Shown here: positions 1 through 6,756 of the stretch, piece after piece
How positions within the stretch are numbered: position 1 is the stretch's first letter
Layout of the letters: each line of letters starts with the position of its first letter
Source of the DNA: an uncultured Armatimonadota bacterium
Lineage (GTDB): Bacteria; Armatimonadota; Armatimonadia; Armatimonadales; Armatimonadaceae
Assembly: GCA_903924445.1 (NCBI GenBank)
Contig: CAIYBQ010000555.1
Location: 1 to 9,864, forward strand
Length of the DNA stretch: 9,864 nucleotides
Direction of reading: 5' to 3'
Notes under the pieces: generated by a model
Seen by the model: only the letters and a program-made list of their open reading frames with translations
The model's database searches: none
What the model was told of the DNA's origin: nothing
Made by a program: the position numbers and the translations under genes

Positions 1-424
1 CACCGACAGCGTGCATCACGACCGGGATGTCACTTGTTGCATGCACATTGAACTCAAAGTTTCCGAGCTGACGCGGAGCGTTGGAGCGGAGTGCGGCGTT
101 GATGCGGTCGATGTTATCGCGGGCGTTATCAAGCAGAAAGTCTGCAAGGCCGGCGAGGCGGATGACCTCATTGACGCCGCTTGAGACGGCACTGAGTGCG
201 AGCTGGCCTCCGACGCCTTTGAGTTGTTTGTAAAAGCGGAGGAGGGTACGGATTCCAACGGAGCTGAGGAACTCAACCGCATCGCAGTCAAGGCGGATTT
301 GATGGTTACCATCCTGAATGGCGGCTTCGATTGCATCGGCAAGAGTGTCTGCCGAGCTGCCATCCAGCCGGCCATCAAGCACCAATATCAGGCAGGAGTC
401 CTGGGCGTTACGCGTAATCTGCAT
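1..424 (-). CDS. STAS-domain anti-sigma factor antagonist-like protein (C-terminus beyond the window)
   Basis: Starts at ATG 424 and stays open to the left edge, giving 141 visible residues. Residues 1-110 form a STAS domain: beta strand LILVLDGRLDG, then VEFLSSVGIRTLLRF, then the GVGGQLALSAVSSGVNEVIRLAGL segment split by the conserved GG turn. Ser55 in the S-S-V-G motif aligns with the phosphorylated serine of SpoIIAA/RsbV (family knowledge), so this protein could be switched by a HPK-type serine kinase. Residues after about 112, including RQLGNFEFNVHATSDIPV, lie beyond a normal STAS domain, so the protein is probably longer and multidomain; I do not recognise that part. The gene begins 5 nt after the stop of the substrate-binding protein gene and is almost certainly co-transcribed with it. 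The only Shine-Dalgarno-like run (AAGGAAGG, 440-447) is 15 nt from the ATG, which is long, so coupling to the upstream gene is plausible. Confidence 0.86.
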   Translation of the reverse strand, partial: MQITRNAQDSCLILVLDGRLDGSSADTLADAIEAAIQDGNHQIRLDCDAVEFLSSVGIRTLLRFYKQLKGVGGQLALSAVSSGVNEVIRLAGLADFLLDNARDNIDRINAALRSNAPRQLGNFEFNVHATSDIPVVMHAVG

Positions 425-429
425 CGAGG

Positions 430-1599
430 TTACTTTGAGCCTTCCTTGGTTGTCGCTGGTTGCGCAGCTGGTGACTTAGCCGCGGCGACTTTCCATGTCT
501 CGGGCTTGGTCGCATCGGCTGGAAGCTGCTCAGGCTGCTTAATTTTGTGCTCACCGGTTTCATCGATAATCAGGCTGGCGCGGGCTTCAATATCTGCGGG
601 GATGCTCCAGGTTCCTTTGAGGCCAACCAGCGCTTTCTTGTTTAGTGTCAGCGTCTTCGGCTCGTAGAACTCGGCACGGAAGTCGCTTGGCCGGCGTCCA
701 TCGAGGACATCAGCGGCACGCATTCCCATCGCCCGACCGACCATTGTGTAGTTCCCACCGATATCGAGGAGGGCGCCTTTCTTGACGGATGGCGGAATAA
801 CAGTGATGACGGGAATACGTCCACGACGTGCGGCATCAATAACGGCATCGGCGGCAACGAGGACAGTCACATCCCCGCTGATCCAGATCGCCTCAACGCC
901 TCGCGAAACAAGGGATGCTGCGGCATCGGATACGGCAGTGCTGTTCTCGGCGTTGGCTTCCATGAGGGTGATGCCAAGGGTTGGGGCAACTTTGCGTGCA
1001 AAGTTGGTCTGCGAGACTGAGTTTGCCTCTGCAGAGTTCCAGACCAGCCCGAGCTTGGTCAGGCTTGGATTCATCTTTTTGATGAGCTCAAACGCTTCCT
1101 TGATCGGTTGCATCGTGCCGTAGCCAGCCATGTAGGGAGGGTGGATGGAGAGGTCTTTGGGATCGATGCCCACACCTGCGCCCGGAGGGTTTGAGACAAA
1201 GCCGTAGACGTGATCGACTTTTCTCCCGGTTTTGTTGGCACTGGCGATGGTCTGCAACGACACAGTTGTCATCGAGATGACCATGTCATAGGAGCCGCTT
1301 GTCGCTTCTTTGGCGATGGAGTTGGCGGTTCCAATATCCTGTTCAGCGTTGAAGCGCTTAATGGAAATGTTCTGTCCATCCGTGTAGCCGCGTGTTTTGA
1401 GCGACTCGATGATGCCTGCGTAGCCATCTTCCATGATGGGCTGGCTGGCATGTTGCACGATGGCGATGCGCTTTGTCGTGGAATCCGATTTTGCGCCTAT
1501 ACGTGCTCCCAGGTCAGACCATAGGAGAATTCCTGCGGCGCCTGCGATCAAGGCGATGCCGAGGATGAGGCGTTTGAAGTGATCAAAAAAGTTGGACAT
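430..1599 (-). CDS. Membrane-anchored ABC_sub_bind (DUF534/TrpX-like) substrate-binding protein
   Basis: A 389-residue protein. Residues about 10-28 are one hydrophobic helix preceded by a short basic stretch. There is no lipobox and I see no cysteine at all, so it is either an uncleaved membrane anchor or a weak signal peptide leading to the periplasm. Residues 43-330 follow the ABC_sub_bind (PF04392) pattern: KRIAIVQHASQPIMEDGY start, domain swap near KLGLVWNSAEANSVSQ (182-197), and the C-lobe signature SVKKGALLDIGGNYTMVGR (271-289). Family members bind small solutes, often aromatic amino acids; the ligand here cannot be read from sequence. The last 30 residues are Ala/Pro/Lys-rich and probably disordered. 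No permease or ATPase gene is next to it. It sits between STAS genes, so a sensory role is possible (inference). The ATG at 1599 has no clear ribosome-binding site; the preceding leader holds a strong hairpin. Confidence 0.93.
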   Translation of the reverse strand: MSNFFDHFKRLILGIALIAGAAGILLWSDLGARIGAKSDSTTKRIAIVQHASQPIMEDGYAGIIESLKTRGYTDGQNISIKRFNAEQDIGTANSIAKEATSGSYDMVISMTTVSLQTIASANKTGRKVDHVYGFVSNPPGAGVGIDPKDLSIHPPYMAGYGTMQPIKEAFELIKKMNPSLTKLGLVWNSAEANSVSQTNFARKVAPTLGITLMEANAENSTAVSDAAASLVSRGVEAIWISGDVTVLVAADAVIDAARRGRIPVITVIPPSVKKGALLDIGGNYTMVGRAMGMRAADVLDGRRPSDFRAEFYEPKTLTLNKKALVGLKGTWSIPADIEARASLIIDETGEHKIKQPEQLPADATKPETWKVAAAKSPAAQPATTKEGSK

Positions 1600-1618
1600 G
1601 AAAAATTGTTGGAACGCG

Positions 1619-1657
1619 TTTGGAGAGCACTTCTGAAACAGTCAGGTGCTCTCCAAA
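1619..1657 (-). promoter_or_regulatory. Intergenic hairpin between STAS gene and substrate-binding protein gene
   Basis: Perfect 12-bp inverted repeat, TTTGGAGAGCAC at 1619-1630 and its reverse complement at 1646-1657. The 15-nt loop contains a further CTGA/TCAG pairing that extends the stem past a 2-nt bulge. On the transcribed minus strand it is followed by CGCGTTCCAAC and only then by five Ts that abut the next start codon, so it is not a classic intrinsic terminator. It could be a partial terminator or attenuator, an RNase-protective stem that sets different expression of the two flanking genes, or a protein-binding operator. The stem is seen directly; the role is inferred. Confidence 0.55.
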
Positions 1658-1668
1658 GTGGAAGTGGG

Positions 1669-2079
1669 CTATTCGCCTCTCTCAACCGCCTTTTGTCGGG
1701 CGAGTAAGTAGTGGTCAAGCTCTGCGACATTAGCAAAAACATTTAGATCACTGAGCGCGCCCATGATCGAAAACACTTCTTGAATCTGCGGCTGGAGGTG
1801 GATGAACGAGACGGTTCCGCCGTGTTCATTTTGACTTTTGAGGGCGATTAGGAAAAGGCGGTAGCCCATCGATGTCAGGTACTTGAGCTCAGCAAGATCA
1901 AAGATCAGTTCTTTTGGATGCTGTTCCAAAATCGAATCTAATGCTGGGGAAACGACATCCGTGGATGCAGCATCGAGGGTGCCGGAGATATGCAGAGCAT
2001 AATGATCTCCCCGGATCCACAGTGCGATGTTGCCACCGGATGTATCCCGCTCCCAAACCTTGTTAAATGAAAGCTCCAT
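1669..2079 (-). CDS. STAS-domain protein (second of a tandem paralogous pair)
   Basis: 136 residues, ATG at 2079 and TAG at 1669-1671. Single STAS domain at about residues 20-128: strand YALHISGTLDAAS, core FDLAELKYLTSMGYRLFL, and helix region LQPQIQEVFSIMG. Ser70 in T-S-M-G aligns with the phosphorylatable serine of SpoIIAA/RsbV-type antagonists, although the usual D-S-[ST]-G-L context is changed. About half of aligned positions are identical to the protein encoded just upstream, including the N-terminal W-E-R...G-G element, so the two genes arose by tandem duplication. Known STAS antagonists bind anti-sigma or other HATPase switch kinases in the cytoplasm; the partner here is not in the window. 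A 33-nt gap separates it from the upstream gene, with GGGAAAGGAA roughly 15 nt before the start. A hairpin follows the stop codon. Confidence 0.92.
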   Translation of the reverse strand: MELSFNKVWERDTSGGNIALWIRGDHYALHISGTLDAASTDVVSPALDSILEQHPKELIFDLAELKYLTSMGYRLFLIALKSQNEHGGTVSFIHLQPQIQEVFSIMGALSDLNVFANVAELDHYLLARQKAVERGE

Positions 2080-2112
2080 GTACCGGGCTACCGTTCCTTT
2101 CCCAGTGGCTGA

Positions 2113-2568
2113 CTATTCCGGCTTAACGGCACCCTTTTGCGCACGGTCAAGCTGTTCATCCAGCTCTTCGATAACAAAGGTCTCGAGTTCATCGATGGAG
2201 CCAAACATCCGGACATCCGGAAGGCTGCCCATAATCTTGAAGACTTCCTGGATCTGCGGCTGGAGGTTCAAGAAGGATGTCTGTCCGCGGTGTTTTCGCT
2301 GTGCTTTTTGTGCCATCAGGAAGGTACGGAAACCCATGGATGTCACATACTTGAGCTCAGCGAGATCAAAGACGAGAAGGTCAGGCTCAGTGGCGAGAAT
2401 CGCTTCGAGTTCAGCCTCAACCATTGGAGCATTGGTAGCATCGAGATTGCCAGCAATTGACAGCGCAGCGTAGCCACCGCGCGTTGAAAGTGTCAAGTAG
2501 CCACCGGGGATATGCTTTTCCCACGATTTTGTAAATGTACGTTCCCAGAGTTTGGCCAGATTCAACAT
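2113..2568 (-). CDS. STAS-domain protein (first gene of the STAS / binding-protein operon)
   Basis: 151 residues, ATG at 2568 supported by a well-placed AAGGGA. STAS domain at about residues 27-138: YAALSIAGNLDATNAP, FDLAELKYVTSMGFRTFL with Ser77 at the usual phosphorylation position, and LQPQIQEVFKIMGSL. The N-terminal extension carries W-E-[RK] twice (KLWERTFTKSWEK), and the second copy aligns with the single copy in the downstream paralogue, ending in a shared G-G before the first beta strand. The tail (about 139-151) is charged and short. It is the promoter-proximal gene of a set that continues through a second STAS protein, a substrate-binding protein and a third STAS protein. Likely role: antagonist or scaffold in a partner-switching circuit (family inference). 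Target sigma factor or enzyme unknown. Confidence 0.93.
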   Translation of the reverse strand: MLNLAKLWERTFTKSWEKHIPGGYLTLSTRGGYAALSIAGNLDATNAPMVEAELEAILATEPDLLVFDLAELKYVTSMGFRTFLMAQKAQRKHRGQTSFLNLQPQIQEVFKIMGSLPDVRMFGSIDELETFVIEELDEQLDRAQKGAVKPE

Positions 2569-2574
2569 GAAATG

Positions 2575-2580
2575 TCCCTT
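2575..2580 (-). promoter_or_regulatory. Ribosome-binding site of the first STAS gene
   Basis: AAGGGA on the minus strand, 6 nt before the ATG at 2568. This is the clearest Shine-Dalgarno in the left block and fixes the start of the 151-residue STAS protein. Confidence 0.65.
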
Positions 2581-2617
2581 CGCTCAGGCCAACCTATATC
2601 CGGCAGCCCATCGGGGC

Positions 2618-2623
2618 ATTGTA
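2618..2623 (-). promoter_or_regulatory. Possible -10 element (TACAAT) upstream of the STAS operon
   Basis: The minus strand reads TACAAT here, one mismatch from the sigma-70 -10 consensus, and would give a leader of about 40 nt before the ATG at 2568. No convincing -35 hexamer lies 16-18 nt upstream, so this is weak. The rest of the 212-nt gap 2569-2780 holds no ORF of note and only a weak 5-bp inverted repeat (CCCTA/TAGGG, 2718-2739) between the end of the membrane-protein gene and this site. Confidence 0.25.
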
Positions 2624-2780
2624 TGGCAATTCATCTAAAATTCGACACTGCCACCTGAACCAAGGCCATCCATCCCAAAAACAACATCGCATTGCGTGTG
2701 TTATGGAAGCAAGTTGTCCCTAATTCAGATCATCTAGGGCTAAGTGTCGCTCTTTTGGAAAGTAACGGATCCCATTCAGA

Positions 2781-4259
2781 CTACCACTGGCAGGGAACCG
2801 TCGATGGGTCTGGGCCGACAGAGCGGAAGTAGAGGTAGCGACGCTGAAACGCATTGAGATCAGGAAGCACTTTAAGCGATGCATCATCACCTGAAACACA
2901 CTTGAATGAATTGTTCTGGTAGTTGAAAACGGTCACGTAACCCGCACGGCTTTCTCTTATACGACGAGCCAACTCGAGGATTGGAATCCTGTGCTGATGC
3001 TCTGCGATTTTCGCGATGCCAGGGTCGGTAGATGTTGTTACGGATACTAGCTCTTGCTGCCACCGTGTCTGCTGCATTGATGCCGGAACCAACAAGTGAT
3101 TACCCACGCCGCCCTCTGTTTGGAGGTTACTGAACATCGAAAAGCACATCCGAGTCCGTAAACCAAGATACGGCTGGAGCCCAATCAAGGTTAGGATCGC
3201 GCACAGCGGGCACGCCAGCCAGAGTCGTTGGGTAAGGCTATCCGGCGATGCGTTGAACACAGCAAGGTCCTTTGGGTGTCGCCAAGCATGTTGGACATAG
3301 ACCACGGAGATGGCTACTGCATAGATGAGAAGGCCGTAATACCCGATACCAAAGCCGATGCTCCCAGCGGTGGGAAGATTGCCCCTTAGTGCAGGTACAA
3401 ATCCAATAAGCAAGGCCAGAGCAATCACGCCGCAGCAAAGGAACCAGATTGCCAGCAGCATTTTCCGAGCGACAGCCGTGGGACGAAACGTCGTGACGAA
3501 CCCAGCGGGTATAAACCAGCTCAGCAGTGACACAATCGTTGCAGTAAAGCTATAGATGCCCGGGAACGGATGTAAGGACAACATCGCGTGAAAGCCGAGC
3601 GCAAGTACCCCACCAACCAACCGTGTACGGGGGATGAGCATCAGGATGGGAATAAACGCCTCTACAAGGAGCGTGCCGTAAATCGCAAAGTGGTCAAAAA
3701 CGCCGCCTGTCGGCATCAATGGATACATTAATCCGATTTCATGCAGCATTGTGGATGCACAGCTGACATCCGGATTGAAATACGCAGTATTGACCTTGTG
3801 GAAGACAGTAAAGAAATACAGGATTGACACTGCCATCCGCATGATGGGCGCAACGGTGATCACCCAGCGGCTCCGAACATCGTCGGCGGTAGCGTGTCGT
3901 TTTTCTCGCACCATTGCAACGATGAGAACGCCCAGCATCACGATGTTCATCACCAGCGAAAACAGGATATGGTTTGGGACCGGTCCCATGTGACTTCCAA
4001 CGGCGAATATATCCACGGCGAGAAACAAGGCGAACAAAGCGGGCTTCGGCCTAAGCAAGACAGCCATCGCAAGACAGATCAGGATCACCCCGGACAGCCC
4101 TTGCCATCTCCAATCATGAAACGTCATAAAGTGGAAAATGCCAGCGATCGCCCAGCTACGACACAGCCAATCGAACTGCTGTGTGTACGCCGTTTGCTTT
4201 TCAGGTTGTTGCAGCTCGGATGTAGCCGGGAAGCCATCCGAACCGAAGTCAGTTGCCAT
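2781..4259 (-). CDS. Polytopic membrane protein, HTTM / vitamin-K-carboxylase-like
   Basis: 492 residues from ATG 4259. In-frame ATG 4271 and TTG 4277 would add 4 or 6 residues; none has a clear ribosome-binding site, so the start is uncertain. About ten hydrophobic segments span residues 35-365, interrupted by short loops, including a basic loop around VREKRHATADD. A soluble tail of roughly 120 residues follows. The loop after the last helix reads FSMFSNLQTEGGVGNHLLVP, resembling a motif I associate with HTTM-type (horizontally transferred transmembrane) proteins related to gamma-glutamyl carboxylase. HYLPTA-like catalytic lysines cannot be verified here, so no enzymatic role is claimed. It is integral to the inner membrane. 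It lies about 110 nt after the deaminase gene, with no obvious promoter or terminator in that gap, so read-through from the right-hand operon is possible. Confidence 0.85.
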   Translation of the reverse strand: MATDFGSDGFPATSELQQPEKQTAYTQQFDWLCRSWAIAGIFHFMTFHDWRWQGLSGVILICLAMAVLLRPKPALFALFLAVDIFAVGSHMGPVPNHILFSLVMNIVMLGVLIVAMVREKRHATADDVRSRWVITVAPIMRMAVSILYFFTVFHKVNTAYFNPDVSCASTMLHEIGLMYPLMPTGGVFDHFAIYGTLLVEAFIPILMLIPRTRLVGGVLALGFHAMLSLHPFPGIYSFTATIVSLLSWFIPAGFVTTFRPTAVARKMLLAIWFLCCGVIALALLIGFVPALRGNLPTAGSIGFGIGYYGLLIYAVAISVVYVQHAWRHPKDLAVFNASPDSLTQRLWLACPLCAILTLIGLQPYLGLRTRMCFSMFSNLQTEGGVGNHLLVPASMQQTRWQQELVSVTTSTDPGIAKIAEHQHRIPILELARRIRESRAGYVTVFNYQNNSFKCVSGDDASLKVLPDLNAFQRRYLYFRSVGPDPSTVPCQW

Positions 4260-4371
4260 TAGCCAAAACATCGGCAACTAGAGAAAGTAATCTGATACTT
4301 ACGCCCACAACTAATTGCGTAATCGACAGTTACTTGATTAACCGGAGTTAACTCAGTTCACATAATGTTCG

Positions 4372-5352
4372 TTATGCTGGATGTGTAAATGCTGCTGCGT
4401 AGCCCGCATCGGCGAGGTCCAAAATCTCATTGAAGTGAATCACGCCAGCCCGCACGAGCCGCTCATATTCATTCACCAAACGCCCACTCTCACCGTGCAG
4501 GGCTGGGTTATCGGTACAAATCGCGATCCGGACATTCGCATCCCGGCAGCGGTCAAACACCGGCTTGAGCTCACTGACATCCGAAATCGTGTTCGTCCGG
4601 AGATAGGTCATCGGGCACACTTCCAGCGTGATGCCGCGTTTCGAAAGCTCAGACAGGTGCTGTGGGTGATGTAAGCCAATCTGTATCCCGTGACCGATGC
4701 GGTTGAGGTACGGAAACAGCTCTGGATGGACATCAATTGGGTCCGACTCCGCCATATGTGCCGTTGTTGAAAGACCGACTTCGCGGGCGTAGCGGAACAG
4801 CTCAACCCACTCGGCAATCGTGGGGCCACCGGCCTGGTAGGGCCCCGCGATATCGACGGCGACGCAGGCTGGATGCATCTTCGCAAGGTCGATAATTGCC
4901 TTATTTCGCGCAGGGGAAAAGCCCCGGTCCATGCAGAGAATAAATGATGTGCGTATCGGAAAATCCGTCTGAACCGCGGCCGCAATGTCATCCACGACGC
5001 GGGACATATCGACCAAACGGTCATCCTCAGACAAGCCAGCCCGCGTCCGCTTGTACGGGTTGAAGCGCAGCTCAAGGACATCCACAGCCTCAAACACACT
5101 CGCCCCGCGAACAGCCCGGTGTGCGAAATAGCCGACATCCTCCGCCTGAAGCTCCTCCACCAAGTGGTGAACGCTCAGGTAATCAGCAAGATCACGGAAT
5201 GGCCGCTCAAACTCATGGCGAAACCGTGAATAGTCGCCGTAGCGTGCGAGGAGTCTAATGGCAAGGTCACTGGACTGCTTTTCGATATAGCCCCAGAGAA
5301 TTCTCGGATGTGTGGCGCCACCCAAGTGTCTATGCAGCTCAGGGAAATGCAC
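4372..5352 (-). CDS. Adenosine deaminase-superfamily amidohydrolase
   Basis: 326 residues, GTG start at 5352. The zinc and catalytic signature is present in order: His7 and His9 in ELHRHLGGA, the IAGPYQAGG segment near 168-176, His199 and Glu202 in T-A-H-M-A-E, His221 in RIGHGI, EVCPMTYLRTN near 244-254, and Asp281 in C-T-D-N-P. Family enzymes hydrolytically deaminate adenosine, adenine or related purines in the cytosol, releasing ammonia. Oddities: the usual second Asp of T-D-D-P is Asn282, the S-N of the CP-S-N-L motif is replaced by T-Y, and the protein ends soon after AAAFTHPA, lacking part of the usual C-terminal helix. The substrate may therefore differ from adenosine. The GTG is 3 nt after the esterase stop, with GGGGGA (5359-5364) 6 nt upstream inside the esterase end, so translation is likely coupled. 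No gene symbol is assigned because the substrate is uncertain. Confidence 0.93.
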   Translation of the reverse strand: MHFPELHRHLGGATHPRILWGYIEKQSSDLAIRLLARYGDYSRFRHEFERPFRDLADYLSVHHLVEELQAEDVGYFAHRAVRGASVFEAVDVLELRFNPYKRTRAGLSEDDRLVDMSRVVDDIAAAVQTDFPIRTSFILCMDRGFSPARNKAIIDLAKMHPACVAVDIAGPYQAGGPTIAEWVELFRYAREVGLSTTAHMAESDPIDVHPELFPYLNRIGHGIQIGLHHPQHLSELSKRGITLEVCPMTYLRTNTISDVSELKPVFDRCRDANVRIAICTDNPALHGESGRLVNEYERLVRAGVIHFNEILDLADAGYAAAFTHPA

Positions 5353-5355
5353 GCG

Positions 5356-6753
5356 CTATCCCCCAGCCTTACGGGCTGCGGCAGCGATTTCATCCGCGAT
5401 GCGTTTACGCATTTGTGCATCCATCAGCGAGCCATGATCTTTGCCGGGAACCACTTCAATTGCGGCATCGGAGCCGAGGCGTGTGAGCGTGTCCTTCAGT
5501 CGAACGACGGCCCCCTCGAGGTAGAAGGTATCGAGACCGCCCGTGTAAACGTGCAGCTTTCCGGCAAGCTTTGGCCCGAGGGACTTCCAGTTCTTTTCAA
5601 GCCGCTCGCGGATATCAAATGGCTTCCAAGACTCAGCAACCTTACGGTCAATCTTGCCCGTCTTGCGGTCCCAAATACGCTCCGGCTGGCCACTACGGTC
5701 CCGGCGGCTGAACACCGCTTCAAAAGAACCGAGCTGCTCACCGCGCCCAAGAGGCACTTCCATATCGGAGAAGTCCTGGTACCAGACAACGGGCTCATCC
5801 CCGCGGCGCGCCAGCGGCCGTAAACGCCCCTGAGCATCCGTGAACATGCTGTCATCCGCGTAGAGGTTTATCCGCTGAAAGTCGTGAAAGTCCACCGGAT
5901 CGGGGGCAGTGCTCCAGACGCCGCCAAAGACATCCGGGTAGCGAACCTGCAACCAAAGCGAGCTCCAGCCACCGCTGGAATGGCCCATCACAAACCGGCC
6001 GGCAGCTGTTCCAAGCGCATTCACCTTGCGCTCTACCGCAGGAATCAGCTCCTTGATAAGCGCTTCGCCGTAAGGACCATTGTTGGCCGAGTCGGCGAAC
6101 ACGTGATGCCCACTGGGACAATCCGGGTCCAACACCACGCGGATGACACCAATCTGATCGATAGATGCATTTCCACGCCGGGCGCCGTAGTGACGACCAC
6201 CAAAACCAGGAATCTCGTAGACGACGGCCCACTTGCGCGCTGGCGACCAGTCTTTGGGCTTGATGATCGCACACTTCAAATCGACAGGTCTACCCGTAAA
6301 GCGGCTGATGCGCTCGCTGCGGATGCGCAGCTCTTCCACACCATCGGATGTTTGGAAAACCGGCTCCTGAATGACTTTGTCGATCACCAGCTCGGGCGCG
6401 GCAGCGGTGGTGTTCCACTTGATCGCTGCTGAGTAACCATTTCCAGCACCATTTCCGACTGAACGTGCAATGCCGCGGTCTGCAACCGCCTGCACCATCC
6501 AAATCCCAACCGGAGGCGCCGTGCGCTCCCGCGGAAACGCATCCACTGATGGGCCAGAGAGCTTGATAACGTCGCCAGCGGTGATGTTGGTGACGTTCAT
6601 CGCCCACATCGGGGATGGATTGAACCAGTTCGGTCCCATTCGCGGCTCGCCCGTATCTGGTTTGCCGAAGTAAACCACGATACGCCCACTGAATGGACCA
6701 TTGAAGAGTCCGGGGGCAATCCGTACGCGGAGGGGCTTTGCCTGCGGAGTCAT
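5356..6753 (-). CDS. Alpha/beta-hydrolase, putative esterase (esterase D-like)
   Basis: 465 residues, ATG at 6753. The C-terminal half (about 155-460) is an alpha/beta-hydrolase of the putative-esterase (PF00756) type: WAVVYEIPGFGG strand and oxyanion region (175-186), nucleophile Ser259 in GHSSGG, Asp408 in GGLDTFY and His440 in GKDHGS, a complete catalytic triad in the right order. The N-terminal 140 residues (RVRIAPGLFNGPFSGRIVV, FNPSPMW, VIKLSGPSVDAFP) form a separate mostly beta region that I do not recognise, perhaps a lid or carbohydrate-binding-like domain. No signal peptide or membrane helix is visible, so it is probably cytoplasmic, unusual for the many secreted members of this group. 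GGAG (6763-6766) sits 9 nt before the ATG, and the gene starts 3 nt after the stop of the peptidase gene. The substrate cannot be told from sequence. Confidence 0.92.
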   Translation of the reverse strand: MTPQAKPLRVRIAPGLFNGPFSGRIVVYFGKPDTGEPRMGPNWFNPSPMWAMNVTNITAGDVIKLSGPSVDAFPRERTAPPVGIWMVQAVADRGIARSVGNGAGNGYSAAIKWNTTAAAPELVIDKVIQEPVFQTSDGVEELRIRSERISRFTGRPVDLKCAIIKPKDWSPARKWAVVYEIPGFGGRHYGARRGNASIDQIGVIRVVLDPDCPSGHHVFADSANNGPYGEALIKELIPAVERKVNALGTAAGRFVMGHSSGGWSSLWLQVRYPDVFGGVWSTAPDPVDFHDFQRINLYADDSMFTDAQGRLRPLARRGDEPVVWYQDFSDMEVPLGRGEQLGSFEAVFSRRDRSGQPERIWDRKTGKIDRKVAESWKPFDIRERLEKNWKSLGPKLAGKLHVYTGGLDTFYLEGAVVRLKDTLTRLGSDAAIEVVPGKDHGSLMDAQMRKRIADEIAAAARKAGG

Positions 6754-6756
6754 GGC

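Noticed and set aside
2027..2473. Plus-strand open frame of 148 codons across the two STAS genes
   Set aside because: Antisense to conserved STAS coding sequence; Ser/Arg-rich translation with no motif and no ribosome-binding site.
2718..2739. CCCTA/TAGGG inverted repeat as a terminator for the membrane-protein gene
   Set aside because: Only 5 bp with a 12-nt loop and no U-tract after it; within chance expectation.
4325..4371. Terminator after the deaminase gene (TTAAC/GTTAA near 4337-4350)
   Set aside because: Weak AT-rich stem of 5 bp with no T-run in the transcribed direction; no support.
4608..5138. Minus-strand open frame of 176 codons inside the deaminase
   Set aside because: Out-of-frame shadow of the deaminase gene, which has the full metal-binding signature.
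5884..6432. Plus-strand open frame of 182 codons
   Set aside because: Lies wholly opposite the well-supported esterase gene. Its translation is rich in residues typical of antisense reading and shows no recognisable domain.
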